From assembly GCA_003117195.1 (NCBI GenBank), contig BDSI01000097.1, positions 182,043 to 246,042 on the forward strand: a stretch of 64,000 bases of DNA. Direction: 5' to 3'. The notes below the pieces were generated by a model that was given only the letters and a program-made list of their open reading frames with translations, ran no database searches and was not told the DNA's origin. The stretch is from Eudorina sp. 2006-703-Eu-15. Lineage: Eukaryota > Chlorophyta > Chlorophyceae > Chlamydomonadales > Volvocaceae. Made by a program: the position numbers and the translations under genes. Below, in pieces: positions 43,937 through 54,379 of this stretch (position 1 is the first letter of the stretch; each line of letters starts with the position of its first letter).

Positions 43937-44956
43937 TGGGTCATGTCTTTCCGCTGGTGTGAGGGACGCACGTACAAGGGTCCGCCTTGTGAAGGAAAAA
44001 GGATGGGTACCAGCGTCCGTATGCAATTTAATTTACTGTGCTGAAGTCGGGTCGGCGACGGAGGCCTCTTCTGAGGCGGCCGCAGCAGCAGCCGGGTCTG
44101 CAGCCGCGTGGTCGCCTGCCCATCGGCGCATCCACCCCGGGCGTATTGATGGCACTGAACGGCAACCCCGCCTCCAAGCACTGTGCGTCCCTGAGGCGGA
44201 TCGACATCCATCCGCTCTCCATGCCTCCCCTCTCTATGCCTCAGCTCTCTATGCCATGCGTCCGCTCTCCATGCATTATTCTGTTCGAGTTCACATTAAC
44301 CGGGAGCCCATTGGATATGTTCCGCAGGCGGCCGCCAGCAGCAGCAAGAGGTTATCACGCTCCAAATGAGGCTCACGGCGATGCCCCTCGTCCTGATCCC
44401 GAGGCTCCTCTTGTTGGGGCTGTTGGCAGTGACCATCGTGCACGTTTCCCGCAACGAACCGCTGGCGAAGTCCATCGAGACATATGCCAAACTGATCTTG
44501 TTCGTGGAAGTGTCGAGGCGCTTGTTCTGCTGGCTTCTCCGGGATCAGGGAGGTTGACGTATGTCGGGCTTGACGTACGGTTGGGCATGTACTGCTCATG
44601 ATGTTGCAGTGGGCCCGTGGGTCGTCGGTGGCAGCCGCAGCCCCCTCACCTCGTGACGCAAAGGAGACGGGACTTGTTGCGGACAGACGGTGCAGCAGCA
44701 GCAGCAGCAGATGCGAGTGAGGTTTTGAAGGTGCGGTCCTGTGGGGGGTAGGGTCATGTGGGGTGTAGGGTAATGTGGAGTGTAGGGTCATGTGGGTTGT
44801 AGGGTCAAGCGGGGTCCCGCTGCCCTGACTCTTCATGGGGCACGTGCTTCCTGCTGGACAAATGTGCGATGCGTTCAGTGGCTGTTCGCGAACTAACCAC
44901 CGTCCGCGTCGTACAATCGATTGCGTATGCGCGCGGGCAAGCAAGCATGGTGAGGG
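43937..44956 (+). repeat. duplicated block, copy A
   Basis: About 1 kb that is nearly repeated at 46580-47640, starting with a match around TGTCTTTCCGCTGGTGTGAG. The copies differ by scattered substitutions, a variable number of CTCTCCATGCC units near 44212-44275, and one strongly diverged segment (44489-44562). Both copies carry one small membrane-protein-like ORF. Confidence 0.85.
44366..44557 (+). CDS. small hypothetical protein with one membrane span (copy A)
   Basis: An ATG-started ORF of 63 residues begins MRLTAMPLVLIPRLLLLGLL. A strongly hydrophobic helix is followed by VHVSRNEPLAK, then a shorter hydrophobic stretch ending in RRLFCWLLRD. A homologous ORF lies in copy B at 47043-47267. 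I recognise no family. Since the same frame can be opened upstream, it may be part of a longer spliced gene. The duplicated DNA alone could explain its conservation, so translation is unproven. Confidence 0.3.
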   Translation: MRLTAMPLVLIPRLLLLGLLAVTIVHVSRNEPLAKSIETYAKLILFVEVSRRLFCWLLRDQGG

Positions 44957-44976
44957 GGAGCTCACCCAGTAGACGT

Positions 44977-46558
44977 ACGTCCACAAATGGTGTGGAAGAT
45001 GCACTTCCACAACGGTTGTGGAAGAAGCCCAGCGCCTCAGTCCTTTACAACTCAACGAGTATATATTCCATCTTACAATAATTTTAATTCATTTCGCCGT
45101 TTCGGCTGCCTATGTCCTAGCAAAACCTAGCTGCCACGCCGTCGCACCCCTACCAATCCTCTTTAAACCGTTTTGTTAATATATCATCTACAATTTGTTG
45201 CTAAAGCTGCTGCAGCGGTTGATGGTGAAGGCATTTGTCGGCAGAATGGTCCAGCGTGCAATTGTCAAAACATTCCAATGAGGCAGAGAGCGTCGACGGC
45301 CGTAATGCGATGGAGCATTAAAGTATAAAACATTCCAGCTTTCCGACGGGAATGATCGGGAGAACGTTGCCTGGAGTGGACTCGTTCCATTTCGCTCGCA
45401 TAAAACGATCCGGAACGATCTGCCTTTCAGGCAAAACACTATATTACCTTGGAAGTAAATTATGCGCGACGTTCCAGGCCAGAAAGACGAGCACGCCCCA
45501 GCCTGCTACTAGGGCCTAGGGCCTAGAAAGACGAGCACGCCCCAGCCTGCTACCATGCCCCCCTGTTCGGATGCAACCCGGCCCCACGTCGCACCGCCGC
45601 CGAGCCCTATCACCCAACCCGCCACACCAGGCCTGTGGTATGGCTATGGGGACCACTGGGCCTGGCCAGAATGTCAATCCGATCAGGCACGGCGATAGGG
45701 TGGGCCTGGCGCCACATCGCGCGCCCCAGCCTGCTACCATGCCCCCCTGTTCGGATGCAACCCGGCCCCAAGACGCACCGCCGCCGAGCCCTATCACCCA
45801 ACCCGCCACACCAGGCCTGTGGTATGGCTATGGGGACCACTGGGCCTGGCCAGAATGTCAATCCGATCAGGCACGGCGATAGGGTGGGCCTGGCGCCACA
45901 TCGCACTCCCCAGCCTGCTACCATGCCCCCCTGTTCGGATGCAACCCGGCCCCACGTCGCACCGCCGCCGAGCCCTATCACCCAACCCGCCACACCAGGC
46001 CTGTGGTATGGCTATGGGGACCACTGGGCCTGGCCAGAATGTCAATCCGATCAGGCACGGCGATAGGGTGGGCCTGGCGCCACATCGCGCGCCCCAGCCT
46101 GCTACCATGCCCCCCTGTTCGGATGCAACCCGGCCCCACGACGCACCGCCGCCGAGCCCTATCACCCAACCCGCCACACCAGGCCTGTGGTATGGCTATG
46201 GGGACCACTGGGCCTGGCCAGAATGTCAATCCGATCAGGCACGGCGATAGCGCCCCAGACTGGTAGCATTTCACAGCTAACCCGAAGGTTTTGACAAGTT
46301 TATATTTCCTTTTCAATTATTAATTATTTCGATGACGTTTCTTTGTTAAGAGTACGTCAAAGCAAGGCATAACAATGGTTGGCATGGCCGGGTAGGTAAT
46401 ATGATCGTCCTATAACTTTAATTTATGCCAGACGTCTGATTAGGTCATGTTGTTCAAGTTGTAGTAAAATAAATGTAAATTAGAAGCACAGATAACTTCA
46501 GACGGAGGATGTTCCACAACAGTTGTGGAAGTGTATCGTCCACACCATTTGTAGACGA
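44977..46558. mobile_element. inverted-repeat-bounded element, probably non-autonomous DNA transposon
   Basis: The 47 bases at 44977-45023 are the reverse complement of 46512-46558 with about five mismatches. Each end contains the palindrome TTCCACAAC-N-GTTGTGGAA. The 1.58-kb element has less GC than its surroundings at its ends and carries a 184-bp tandem array in its middle. It encodes no transposase I can see. It lies exactly between the two copies of the 1-kb duplicated block. No clear target-site duplication could be read. Confidence 0.55.
45537..46253. repeat. 184-bp satellite, four tandem copies
   Basis: Four nearly identical 184-bp units lie inside the inverted-repeat element. They differ only at a few bases near each junction. 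Long ORFs on both strands here are copies of one another with no recognisable domain. Confidence 0.95.
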
Positions 46559-46579
46559 ACCCCTACCGGCTAAGATGGT

Positions 46580-47640
46580 GGGTAATGTCTTTCCGCTGGT
46601 GTGAGGGACGCACGTACAAGGGTCGGCCTTGTGAAGGAAAAAGGATGGGTACCAGCGTCCGTATGCAACTCAAGTTACTGTGCTGAAGTCGGGTCGGCGA
46701 CGGAGGCCTCTTCTGAGGCGGCCGCAGCAGCAGCCGGTCCTGCAGCCGCGTGGTCGCCTGCCCATCGGCGCATCCACCCCGGGCGTATTGATGGCACTGA
46801 ACGGCAACCCCGCCTCCAAGCACTGTGCGTCCCTGAGGCGGATCGACATCCATCCGCTCTCCATGCCTCCGCTCTCCATGCCTCCCCTCTCTATGCCATG
46901 CGTCCGCTCTCCATTCCTCCGCTCTCTATGCCATGCGTCCGCTCTCCGTGCATTATTCTGTTCGAGTTCACATTATCCGGGAGCCCATCGGATATGTTCC
47001 GCAGGCGGCCGCCAGCAGCAGCAAGAGGTTATCACGCTCCAAATGAGGCTCACGGCGATGCCCCTCGTCCTGATCCCGAGGCTCCTCTTGTTGGGGCTGT
47101 TGGCAGTGACCACCGTGCACGTTTCCCGCAACGAACCGCTGGCGAAGTTCATCCAGACATATGCCTACTTGCTTGTGATCGTGGATGCGTTCATCCGCTT
47201 TCACAGCTGGACGTACAGCTGGATTCTCGGGAAACTGGTAGGCTCATGTACCGTTTGTCGGGCTTGACGTACGGTTGGGCATGTACTGCTCATGATGTTG
47301 CAGTGGGCCCGTGGGTCGTCGGTGCTCGGTGGTAGCCACGGGACGGGACTTGTTGCGGACAGACGGTGCAACAGCATCAGCAGATGCGAGTGAGGTTTTG
47401 AAGGTGCGGTCGTGTGGGACTAGGGTAATGTGGGGTTTATAAAGAAACAGCCCAGTGGGGGCATGTGGGGTGTAGGATCATGTGGGGTGTAGGGTCATGC
47501 GGGGTCCCGCTGCCCTGTGGCTTCGTTCACCGGGCACGTGTTTCCTGCTGGACAGATGTGCGGTGCGTTCAAAGGCTGCTCGCGAACCACCGTCCGCGTT
47601 GGTTGCTCGTGCGGGCAAGCAAGCAAGCAAGCATGGTGGG
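46580..47640 (+). repeat. duplicated block, copy B
   Basis: Second copy of the block at 43937-44956, in the same orientation and starting just outside the right inverted repeat. It has extra CTCTCCATGCC-type units near 46860-46950 and an expanded CAAG repeat near 47615. Confidence 0.85.
47043..47267 (+). CDS. small hypothetical protein with one or two membrane spans (copy B)
   Basis: The 74-residue ATG-started ORF matches copy A through MRLTAMPLVLIPRLLLLGLL and VHVSRNEPLAK. It then diverges strongly into a second hydrophobic, Trp-containing segment (AYLLVIVDAFIRFHSW). The pattern of hydrophobic, acidic and Trp positions still aligns with copy A. No family is recognised and translation is unproven. 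Confidence 0.3.
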   Translation: MRLTAMPLVLIPRLLLLGLLAVTTVHVSRNEPLAKFIQTYAYLLVIVDAFIRFHSWTYSWILGKLVGSCTVCRA

Positions 47641-48240
47641 GCGGATCTCGGAGGATGGCCGCTTCACACGGGGATCGATTCCGCCCGCCGCGGTCTGTGT
47701 GCCCCCTGTCGACCCGTCATGGCATTTATTCCCGGGACCGCTGTGCTTCTCGCAGCTCCCGACCTGTTACATCCTGGATACTGCTCGCTCACTCGAACCG
47801 ACCCACGGGTCCGCTTTCTCTTTTCCTTTTTCCCCCGGGTCGACGTCCGTTATGGATCCTGTGTCCTGTGTCGGTGCCGCCGAGTCCGTCCCGAGCAGAC
47901 CCGCGTCGCAGCCAACGCTCACTCAGTCAATCCAACGACGCACAGTCACAAACAGGCTCCACAGCCGGGCTTCCACCTACCTCTGCAGCCGGGCATCTCC
48001 ACCTGCGCAGCCGGGCACCTCACCCGGTAGGGGAACCATCAGGTCCTGCATAAGATAATGCCGGGGATAGGACTTGGACCCTCGCCGCCGAACAGGCCGG
48101 ACAGGAAGACCTCTGGTTGACCTGATCAGGCGCACCGTGGAGAAGGGGCCGGACGTGGAGGCTGGGGAAGGAGCTCGGCCACCGACTGTGGAGATACGGT
48201 ATCCCTAGTGCCCTAGGTAAGGTACCACCGCATTGCACTG

Positions 48241-48398
48241 CCCGGTAACTGCCCGGTAACTGCCCGGTAACTGCCCGGTAACTGCCCGGTAACTGCCCGG
48301 TAACTGCCCGGTAACTGCCCGGTAACTGCCCGGTAACTGCCCGGTAACTGCCCGGTAACTGCCCGGTAACTGCCCGGTAACTGCCCGGTAACTGCCCG
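48241..48398. repeat. 11-bp minisatellite, about 14 copies
   Basis: The unit CCCGGTAACTG is repeated perfectly about 14 times. Because 11 is not a multiple of three, all minus-strand frames encode the same PGSYRAVTGQL peptide, which explains the overlapping ORFs. Confidence 0.97.
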
Positions 48399-48885
48399 GG
48401 GGCGGCGCGGGGGTCCACAGGCCTCCCCGGACCTGGAGGGCCATGCACAACCACCTTGACCGACCCACCGCCGAGCGACCTGCCAACCTTGACCCGCCCA
48501 GCGACTGCTGATGGCCGACCGGGCGGCGCTTTGCCCCCGCCTCACCTTATTTTGCGCATTCAGCCGCCCGGCAGGTGAACAGAGGTGGTGAGCTGGCCTG
48601 AGTAACGAACGATCTATTGCCCATGCAAGGCCTGAATATTTGGGTATATATGCTCCCCACGACTGCCAAGACCTGGCCCCGGCTCCCCGGCCGCCACGCT
48701 TCCAAACAACCGTGCCGCGACCCACCTGCTGGCTGGCGACGACCACCCCCACACCCTCCTCCTCCGTCCCTTTCGTCCTCCCCACGTCCGAATCGCTGCA
48801 GTTGTGGTCAAGGAATGTCGGTATCGCCCATGCTGCGACCCCCTGTTCGAGTCAACTGTCGATCGGCGGTACGCGACTCCACCGC

Positions 48886-49165
48886 CTCGTCCAGCAGCTC
48901 ATCTAGGACGCCCACCTCCTCGTCCGCGACCACTGGGGTCTCGTCCAGCAGCTCATCTAGGACGCCCACCTCCTCGTCCGCGACCACTGGGGTCTCGTCC
49001 AGCAGCTCATCTAGGACGCCCACCTCCTCGTCCGCGACCACTGGGGTCTCGTCCAGCAGCTCATCTAGGACGCCCACCTCCTCGTCCGCGACCACTGGGG
49101 TCTCGTCCAGCAGCTCATCTAGGACGCCCACCTCCTCGTCCGCGACCACTGGGGTCTCGTCCAGC
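48886..49165. repeat. 54-bp minisatellite, five copies, open acidic frame on minus strand
   Basis: Five perfect 54-bp units plus a partial one. The minus strand reads an 18-residue acidic repeat, LDETPVVADEEVGVLDEL, continuous with flanking sequence upstream (DASDDAINWKFPPIGIGL). The frame stays open from about 49290 to 48808, but there is no ATG at its start. It could be an exon of an unknown gene or an expanded array in a dead element. Confidence 0.9.
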
Positions 49166-49741
49166 GCGTCCAGGCCGATACCTATTGGCGGGAACTTCCA
49201 GTTGATTGCATCATCACTCGCATCGCACTTGCATCGTTTCTTGTCGCGCCGCCCTGGTGAAGCCGCGTCGGACGCGAAGTGAATATGCAAAATACATGTA
49301 GCGTCTCAGACGGCACCGACGCCGATCACCGTACACCAGGTGGGTGAAGGCGGTCGCTGGTCGGACACTGCCTGACAGTGTCGGAAAGGGTCGGACGCAA
49401 CACTACGGGATCATACATTCGTACATTTCTTCTGCGAGTGCCGAGCACCTTTCCATGACAGATAAAATAATTAATTGGCTATGTGATTTTGTGTTTGCTT
49501 GGAACACATGCGACGCGACACTGGGCAGGGCAGTATGCGTGCTGCAATCCATAACGATGCAGCAGCCGGGTCGTTCAGGTAACGCCACTCTTATGGATAG
49601 TATATTCCAGTAGTAATAATTTTCATATTTTATTTGAATAATCTAAGAATTATCATCGCCGGGTTGGATGTTTGCACGTTCAGCATGATAGTGTAACAGC
49701 TCAGGCTTCGTGAATAGTCAATAGTAACCATTTTAAGCATC

Positions 49742-49820
49742 TGAGACTTTGTGAGAGTTGAACTCACAACGGACGAGGCAGCGTTAAATGACTTCTACCA
49801 ATTAAACATCATACGAGGAA
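49742..49820 (-). ncRNA. tRNA-like sequence, probably SINE or tRNA pseudogene
   Basis: On the minus strand it starts TCCTCGTATGATG, has an A-box-like TTTAATTGGTAGAAG, and a perfect T-arm GTGAG-TTCAACT-CTCAC with the B-box pattern. The start resembles tRNA-Asp. The acceptor stem does not pair with the 3' end (AAAGTCT), so it is not a functional tRNA. A tRNA-derived SINE is the best guess. Confidence 0.35.
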
Positions 49821-49985
49821 ATCGATGCATTCCCTGTTGGATCACAGGCGCTCAAACGATAACAAAGTTCAGGTAAAGAGAGATTTTTGTACCAGTCATC
49901 CCGGTTCCTTTTCGTCGTCGTACGTTTGTCAACACGAACGCTATGAATTTACTTCCGTGCAGGCAAATTTTCGATAGTATGGGCC

Positions 49986-52900
49986 ATGCAGATAACTCAA
50001 CTCACGGACGTGATAGCCATGGTTCTATTAGTGGCACTGATAACGCTAGCGGTGGACGTGGGCGTGGCAAGTGCAGGTACGAGGGGCGCTTCCAATCATC
50101 TGCCATCCTAACCAGGGCGAACCAACATACAAGATAGTGTTTCTTACTTATAGCGGGCACAGATTGCACAGCATGCCCTGGAGTTCCCGTCGTCGAAGCC
50201 TAGCTACAGACAGGTTCACTCGCCCGCCCCGTGTCCCGGACCTACTTTGCTGCTGCTCTCGGTGCCTCTGCCTGTACGCTGGAAGCTCTGTAATTTGAGT
50301 CAGGCAGGGCTGCTAATTCGAAACAAATAGGTGGTGGCACATAGTATACGATATCATCTTTTGGAGGCAAATTTTAGTATGCTGACGAGCGAGGCCTGCC
50401 CGCCTGTCTATCCACTATCCGTCGGTGTGTCTGTATGACGCCCGCAGCCACACAGCAGCTCATCACAGGCTGGCTGCTAGAGTTGGACACGGCGGGGATG
50501 CAGTCGTACCGCGGTCTGCAGTACGGCCTGCAGGACAGTACGGGACGCCTGCTGGCTCTGGGCCGCGACATCCAGATGCCGTTGTGGGACTCGAGTAACG
50601 TCATCCTCCAGCCGGGCACGTGGGTAAACATCGTGAGTACGGCAGTACTGCAACTGGGACGACCTGCTAAGATGGAGATTGAGGAGCGAACCCCGTACCG
50701 GGAGGTTGAGGGGCGGCGTACCGCGTACCGGTCGAATCGGGCCCGCGCGTCCCAGGCTTCCCCACGTCCCGCGAAGCAAGGCTCCCCGCCCATACATACT
50801 TCGCATGAACGCCGGCCCCGGTCCGCGTCCCGCCCCTGCTCCACTCGCCCGCCGCGCGCTGCACACGTGGCCGCCCGCCCCCCCCTCACTACCTACCCGC
50901 CGCAGACCTGCCCAGTGGACCCCGCCACGGGGTACTGCAGCTCCGTTTCGTGGACGGACGTAACCATCTTGCCCGGTCCCACGCTTCCGTGGACGCGAGC
51001 CGGAACCCAAAACCGCTTGGTGGTCATACTGGACTACAAGGCCTGCGGCTGCGCGGCCACCATCTCCGAAACCGAAGTCCGCGGCCTGTTGGTCAACGGC
51101 TTGGCATCCAAGCTTTCGCAGTGCTCCTACGGCAAGGCCAATCTGACGTCATCGTCGTTCACTGTCGTACGGGTAACGCCGCCGTGCAACCGGCAGCAGT
51201 TGGACCGGTGCGACCCGTGGGACGCAGCGAACAGCGCCCGGGCGGCCTCGACGACAACCGGCGGCCTTCCGGCGGGGTTTCGCTTTGAAGACTACAACCA
51301 CTTCACGTACATCCTGCCGCCTTGCATGTGGTACAGCTGCAGCTGGAGCGGCGTGGCGACGACCGCGGCGGCGCAGGCGTGGCTACTGACGCCGCCGGCA
51401 TCTGCGGGGGCCAGCGGCGTGCGGCGTTGGGCGACGGTGATGCAGGGCAACCTCATGAACTACGGTGCGTGCGTGGGCCAAAATGAGTACAGTAATGAAA
51501 CAAAAACCAGACCCGCATAGAGACGGTGCCGGGCACGCACGTCCAGATTATGATATATATGTGTGGTTGTGTGTTACATGGTTGGGGGTGCGTAACCCCA
51601 TACCTGCACATACCCATACGAGCCGGAGGCCCAAGGGCAAACAAAAAACGCCCAAAAGCACTGGTTTGCAAATACCGCATTAACAGGAGTCAACGAGACT
51701 AGCGCCCAAAGGGCACGATTGAATTACGGTGAGCCCACATGCGCTCCAACATCTTTGCCAGACGAGCCGGATCCCAGGCCATTGCCTCCCTCATAGTGTT
51801 AGTGCGATGAAGCTCTTCCTCCGCGCGTATTGCATCATAAGTCGGGCAGTCGAGTAGAACATGCTTCTCATCTTCAATCTGGACTTCAGAGCGACAGCAA
51901 CGGAAGACCCGTTGTCCTCTAGGGACATGGTGTCTGCCCCTCCGCGCCCTGTTAGACTCAAGTGCCCAACAAGAAAGCCTGAATTGCATCAGCTTACGGT
52001 GCGCAGAACGGGGGATAAAAACTGTAGCATGCAGCATGATATATATAATGTGTACGAGCCGTCTTCTATACATCCCGAGGCTCGGCTGCCCAGCAGTAAC
52101 CAACCCGGCACAGCCCACGTGCGTGTGATGACTTGCTTGTCCATCCATCTATCCATCCATCCATCAGTTGCCTGTGCGCGGCTCGGTTGTCCAGCAGATA
52201 CGTGCCCGCCGGCACAGCTCATCCATCCATCAGTTGCCTATATATCCCTGGCATGCATTGCGCGCCGGATAATACATGCGTTGCGCACGACGGGTGGCGT
52301 TTTTAGTATGCAGCTATGCACTCGCCCGGACGGACGGACGGACGGACGGACGGACGCCGCGCGGCATTGCCTTGACGGACTTGGGCGGGCGAAACGTACG
52401 TTACGCGATCAACCCAAATAATCCCAGTCGTTACGTTTGCTCCTCATTTGCAGGTATCTCATCATAGCATCCATGGTGTTGGTTGTTCTATCTGCTGGCG
52501 GTGACTGCTGCCGTATTCCCCTTTCAGGTTTGAGGCATGCCTGGTGGAACGACAAGGAAGCCGCGGACAACACCACGGCCACCTCGTCCGGCGTGGCCTG
52601 CCCGAGTGCCCCCGAGCTGGCCTGGCTGGGCTGGGCCACAGCTGCGGCCGACGGATCGGGCGTCACCTCCGCACAGCTGCTGCGGGGCGTGCCATCGAAA
52701 TTCACGCTGCCAGCCACATACCTGACAGGTCGGTTGAGTTGATCTATCGCTGGAGGTGCGTGGCACGGGATGGGCGGCGGCGGGAGTTGCTGGGCGGGAT
52801 GGGCCGCGGGCAAGCATTAAGGCCGAAAGTTTGTTAGATTGTTTGCGCACGGACGGGCGGGCGGGGCAAGGGTGCCTGCGTGCTGAGGTCCCGCGGCGTT

Positions 52901-53825
52901 GGACGTGTTCAACACCAGCCAGCCGCAGAGATTTGGATAGGGAACGGTCCTAGCTATCTACTTCACATACTTCACATCCCGCGTGTGACCATGTATGTGT
53001 GTGTATGTGTGTACGACAGCGTGCCATTTTGTGATGTTGGCGTACAGGCAACGGCTCCTACGTTCGCATCAAGCCCGACTGGATGGGCGGAGCCCGCAAC
53101 CTGTACGTCTCTGTGCGCATGGCTAAAGGAGGGGACGTGGACCTGGACCGAACCTATTCGGGACGCTTCCATGTGCATGAGGTGGCTGCCGATCTGGTAC
53201 GTACGGACGTACGGACGTGTGTCTGTACGGACGGAACTAGCTAATGTAACGTGTGTCTGTGCGATTAGTGCGATAGGTAGCATGTGACGTGTTGAGCAAG
53301 GCCGCTCGGTGCGTGGTGTGATGTGAGATGAGCGCGGGGCTGATGGATGGGGCGGCTCACTGTGTACGCTGTGTGTACGTCACTGCGCTATTCGCTAGAT
53401 AGCTTGAAGTGGATCTATTTGTGACGAGGCATGTACGGTATGTACGGCATGCCATCCATGCATATATGAATGTGGCCATCCATCCAACGCGCGCGCCCGG
53501 TCCATCATCAACGGAGCAAGGGTGGATCTAGCTACCTACCTTAAACGGTTGCAACGAACGCCGCCGGTCTTCGCCTCGGCCCACGCAGGACAACGCGATG
53601 TCGAGCGGCGCCCTCCAGAGAGTAGACGACCGAAGGGTCAAGCTCATCGCCACCGCCCGCGCCAGGGGCGGAATCGCGTTGCTGTCGTCGTACAAGCTGG
53701 TAGTGTACGGCGGCAACTGGACCCGAGCTGGTTCCGACACCTTGATGGTCTACCTTTGCCGGTACGGCAACGCCAAGAATGCGTACGATGAGTGCCCGTC
53801 CGATGTTGGGGACATTATTATTTGA
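49986..53825 (+). CDS. secreted gametolysin-like (peptidase M11 family) protein with degenerate zinc site
   Basis: Six exons: 49986-50076, 50469-50632, 50906-51464, 52528-52728, 53048-53196 and 53589-53825 (stop TGA). They give 466 residues with matching phases. Exon 1 encodes a signal peptide (MQITQLTDVIAMVLLVALIT, cleavage near VASA). The rest follows gametolysin/VMP matrix metalloproteases, which digest the hydroxyproline-rich cell wall or matrix: VVILDYKACGC, LSQCSYGKANLTSSSFTVVR, DYNHFTYILPPCMWYSCSWS, then ELAWLGWATAAAD, YVRIKPDWMGGARNLYVSVR and the C-terminal YKLVVYGGNWTRAGSD. Where the family has HExxHxxGxxH, this protein has QGNLMNYGLRH. The catalytic Glu and two metal ligands are replaced and only the last His remains. 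The Met-turn region that should follow is also shortened. It is probably a pseudoprotease, or an exon is missing from intron 51465-52527. Expected to be extracellular and glycosylated. Confidence 0.85.
51699..52060 (-). mobile_element. non-LTR retrotransposon (LINE) 3' remnant, antisense in intron
   Basis: The minus-strand frame contains the zinc-knuckle region that follows reverse transcriptase in many LINEs: RLSCWALESNRARRGRHH, then FRCC..., EDEKHVLLDCPTYDAIRAEE, and an MREAMAWDPARLAKMLERMW-type tail to a stop at 51699. No reverse-transcriptase domain remains upstream. It sits in the intron between exons 3 and 4 of the M11-like gene, in opposite orientation, and accounts for that intron's 1.06-kb length. 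Confidence 0.7.
52331..52357. repeat. (GGAC)n microsatellite
   Basis: About seven GGAC units in the same intron. A run of CATC units lies near 52140-52165. Confidence 0.9.
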
Positions 53826-54052
53826 GCTTGATAATGAGTGCGTGCGTGCGGGGGTAGGTTCTGATTTGATAGTTACTGATGTTGATTTGCGGGTGACGCT
53901 GCATGCAAGGCAGGGCGATCGCCGGCGCGGGGTACGTAGGCCGCGGAGTAATAAAGGATATTTTTTGTATTATTACCCCTGGATCACAATCATAATAACA
54001 ATTATAATAATAGTAATCATCCCGCATCCAACCGATGACCCGCGGGGTCCAC

Positions 54053-54057
54053 TGTAA
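54053..54057 (+). promoter_or_regulatory. candidate polyadenylation signal TGTAA
   Basis: TGTAA lies about 230 bases after the stop codon of the M11-like gene, in the spacing expected for a green-algal 3' UTR. Confidence 0.55.
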
Positions 54058-54164
54058 CTAACGTGGAGGGTGGACGGAGGGTGGAGGCAGGTGGAGGATA
54101 CAACAGGCGCGTTCAGGGTGGAGGGTGGAGGCGTGATGAGGGTGGAGGATTGAGGCGCGTACAG

Positions 54165-54336
54165 GGAGGATGGTGGAGGCGCGTGGATGTATGGTGGAGG
54201 CGAGTGGATGGATGGTGGAGGCGCGTGGATGGATGGTGGAGGCGAGTGGATGGATGGTGGAGGCGCGTGGATGGATGGTGGAGGCGCGTGGATGGATGGT
54301 GGAGGCGAGTGGATGGATGGTGGAGGCGCGTGCACA
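54165..54336. repeat. 21-bp minisatellite, about eight copies
   Basis: Tandem units built on ATGGTGGAGGCG(C/A)GTGGATGG, preceded by irregular GGTGGAGG repeats from 54063. Both strands stay open through it only because the unit is a multiple of three. Confidence 0.93.
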
Positions 54337-54379
54337 CCTAGCGGCGGTCGGTAGGCCACCGCCGTAAGTCGCGCGCAAA

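Larger units (their letters stand above)
47641..49985. other. repeat-rich intergenic stretch upstream of the M11-like gene
   Basis: Holds the 11-bp and 54-bp arrays and the tRNA-like sequence. The AT-rich part at 49590-49980 is the likely promoter region of the secreted M11-like gene. The plus-strand frames at 47480-48058 show no domain. Confidence 0.5.

Noticed and set aside
44291..45055. Minus-strand ORF of 254 codons across copy A
   Set aside because: It crosses the block border and the inverted repeat, has no domain, and is not kept in copy B.
49742..49820. Functional tRNA gene
   Set aside because: The T-arm is perfect but the acceptor stem does not pair, so it is listed only as tRNA-like.
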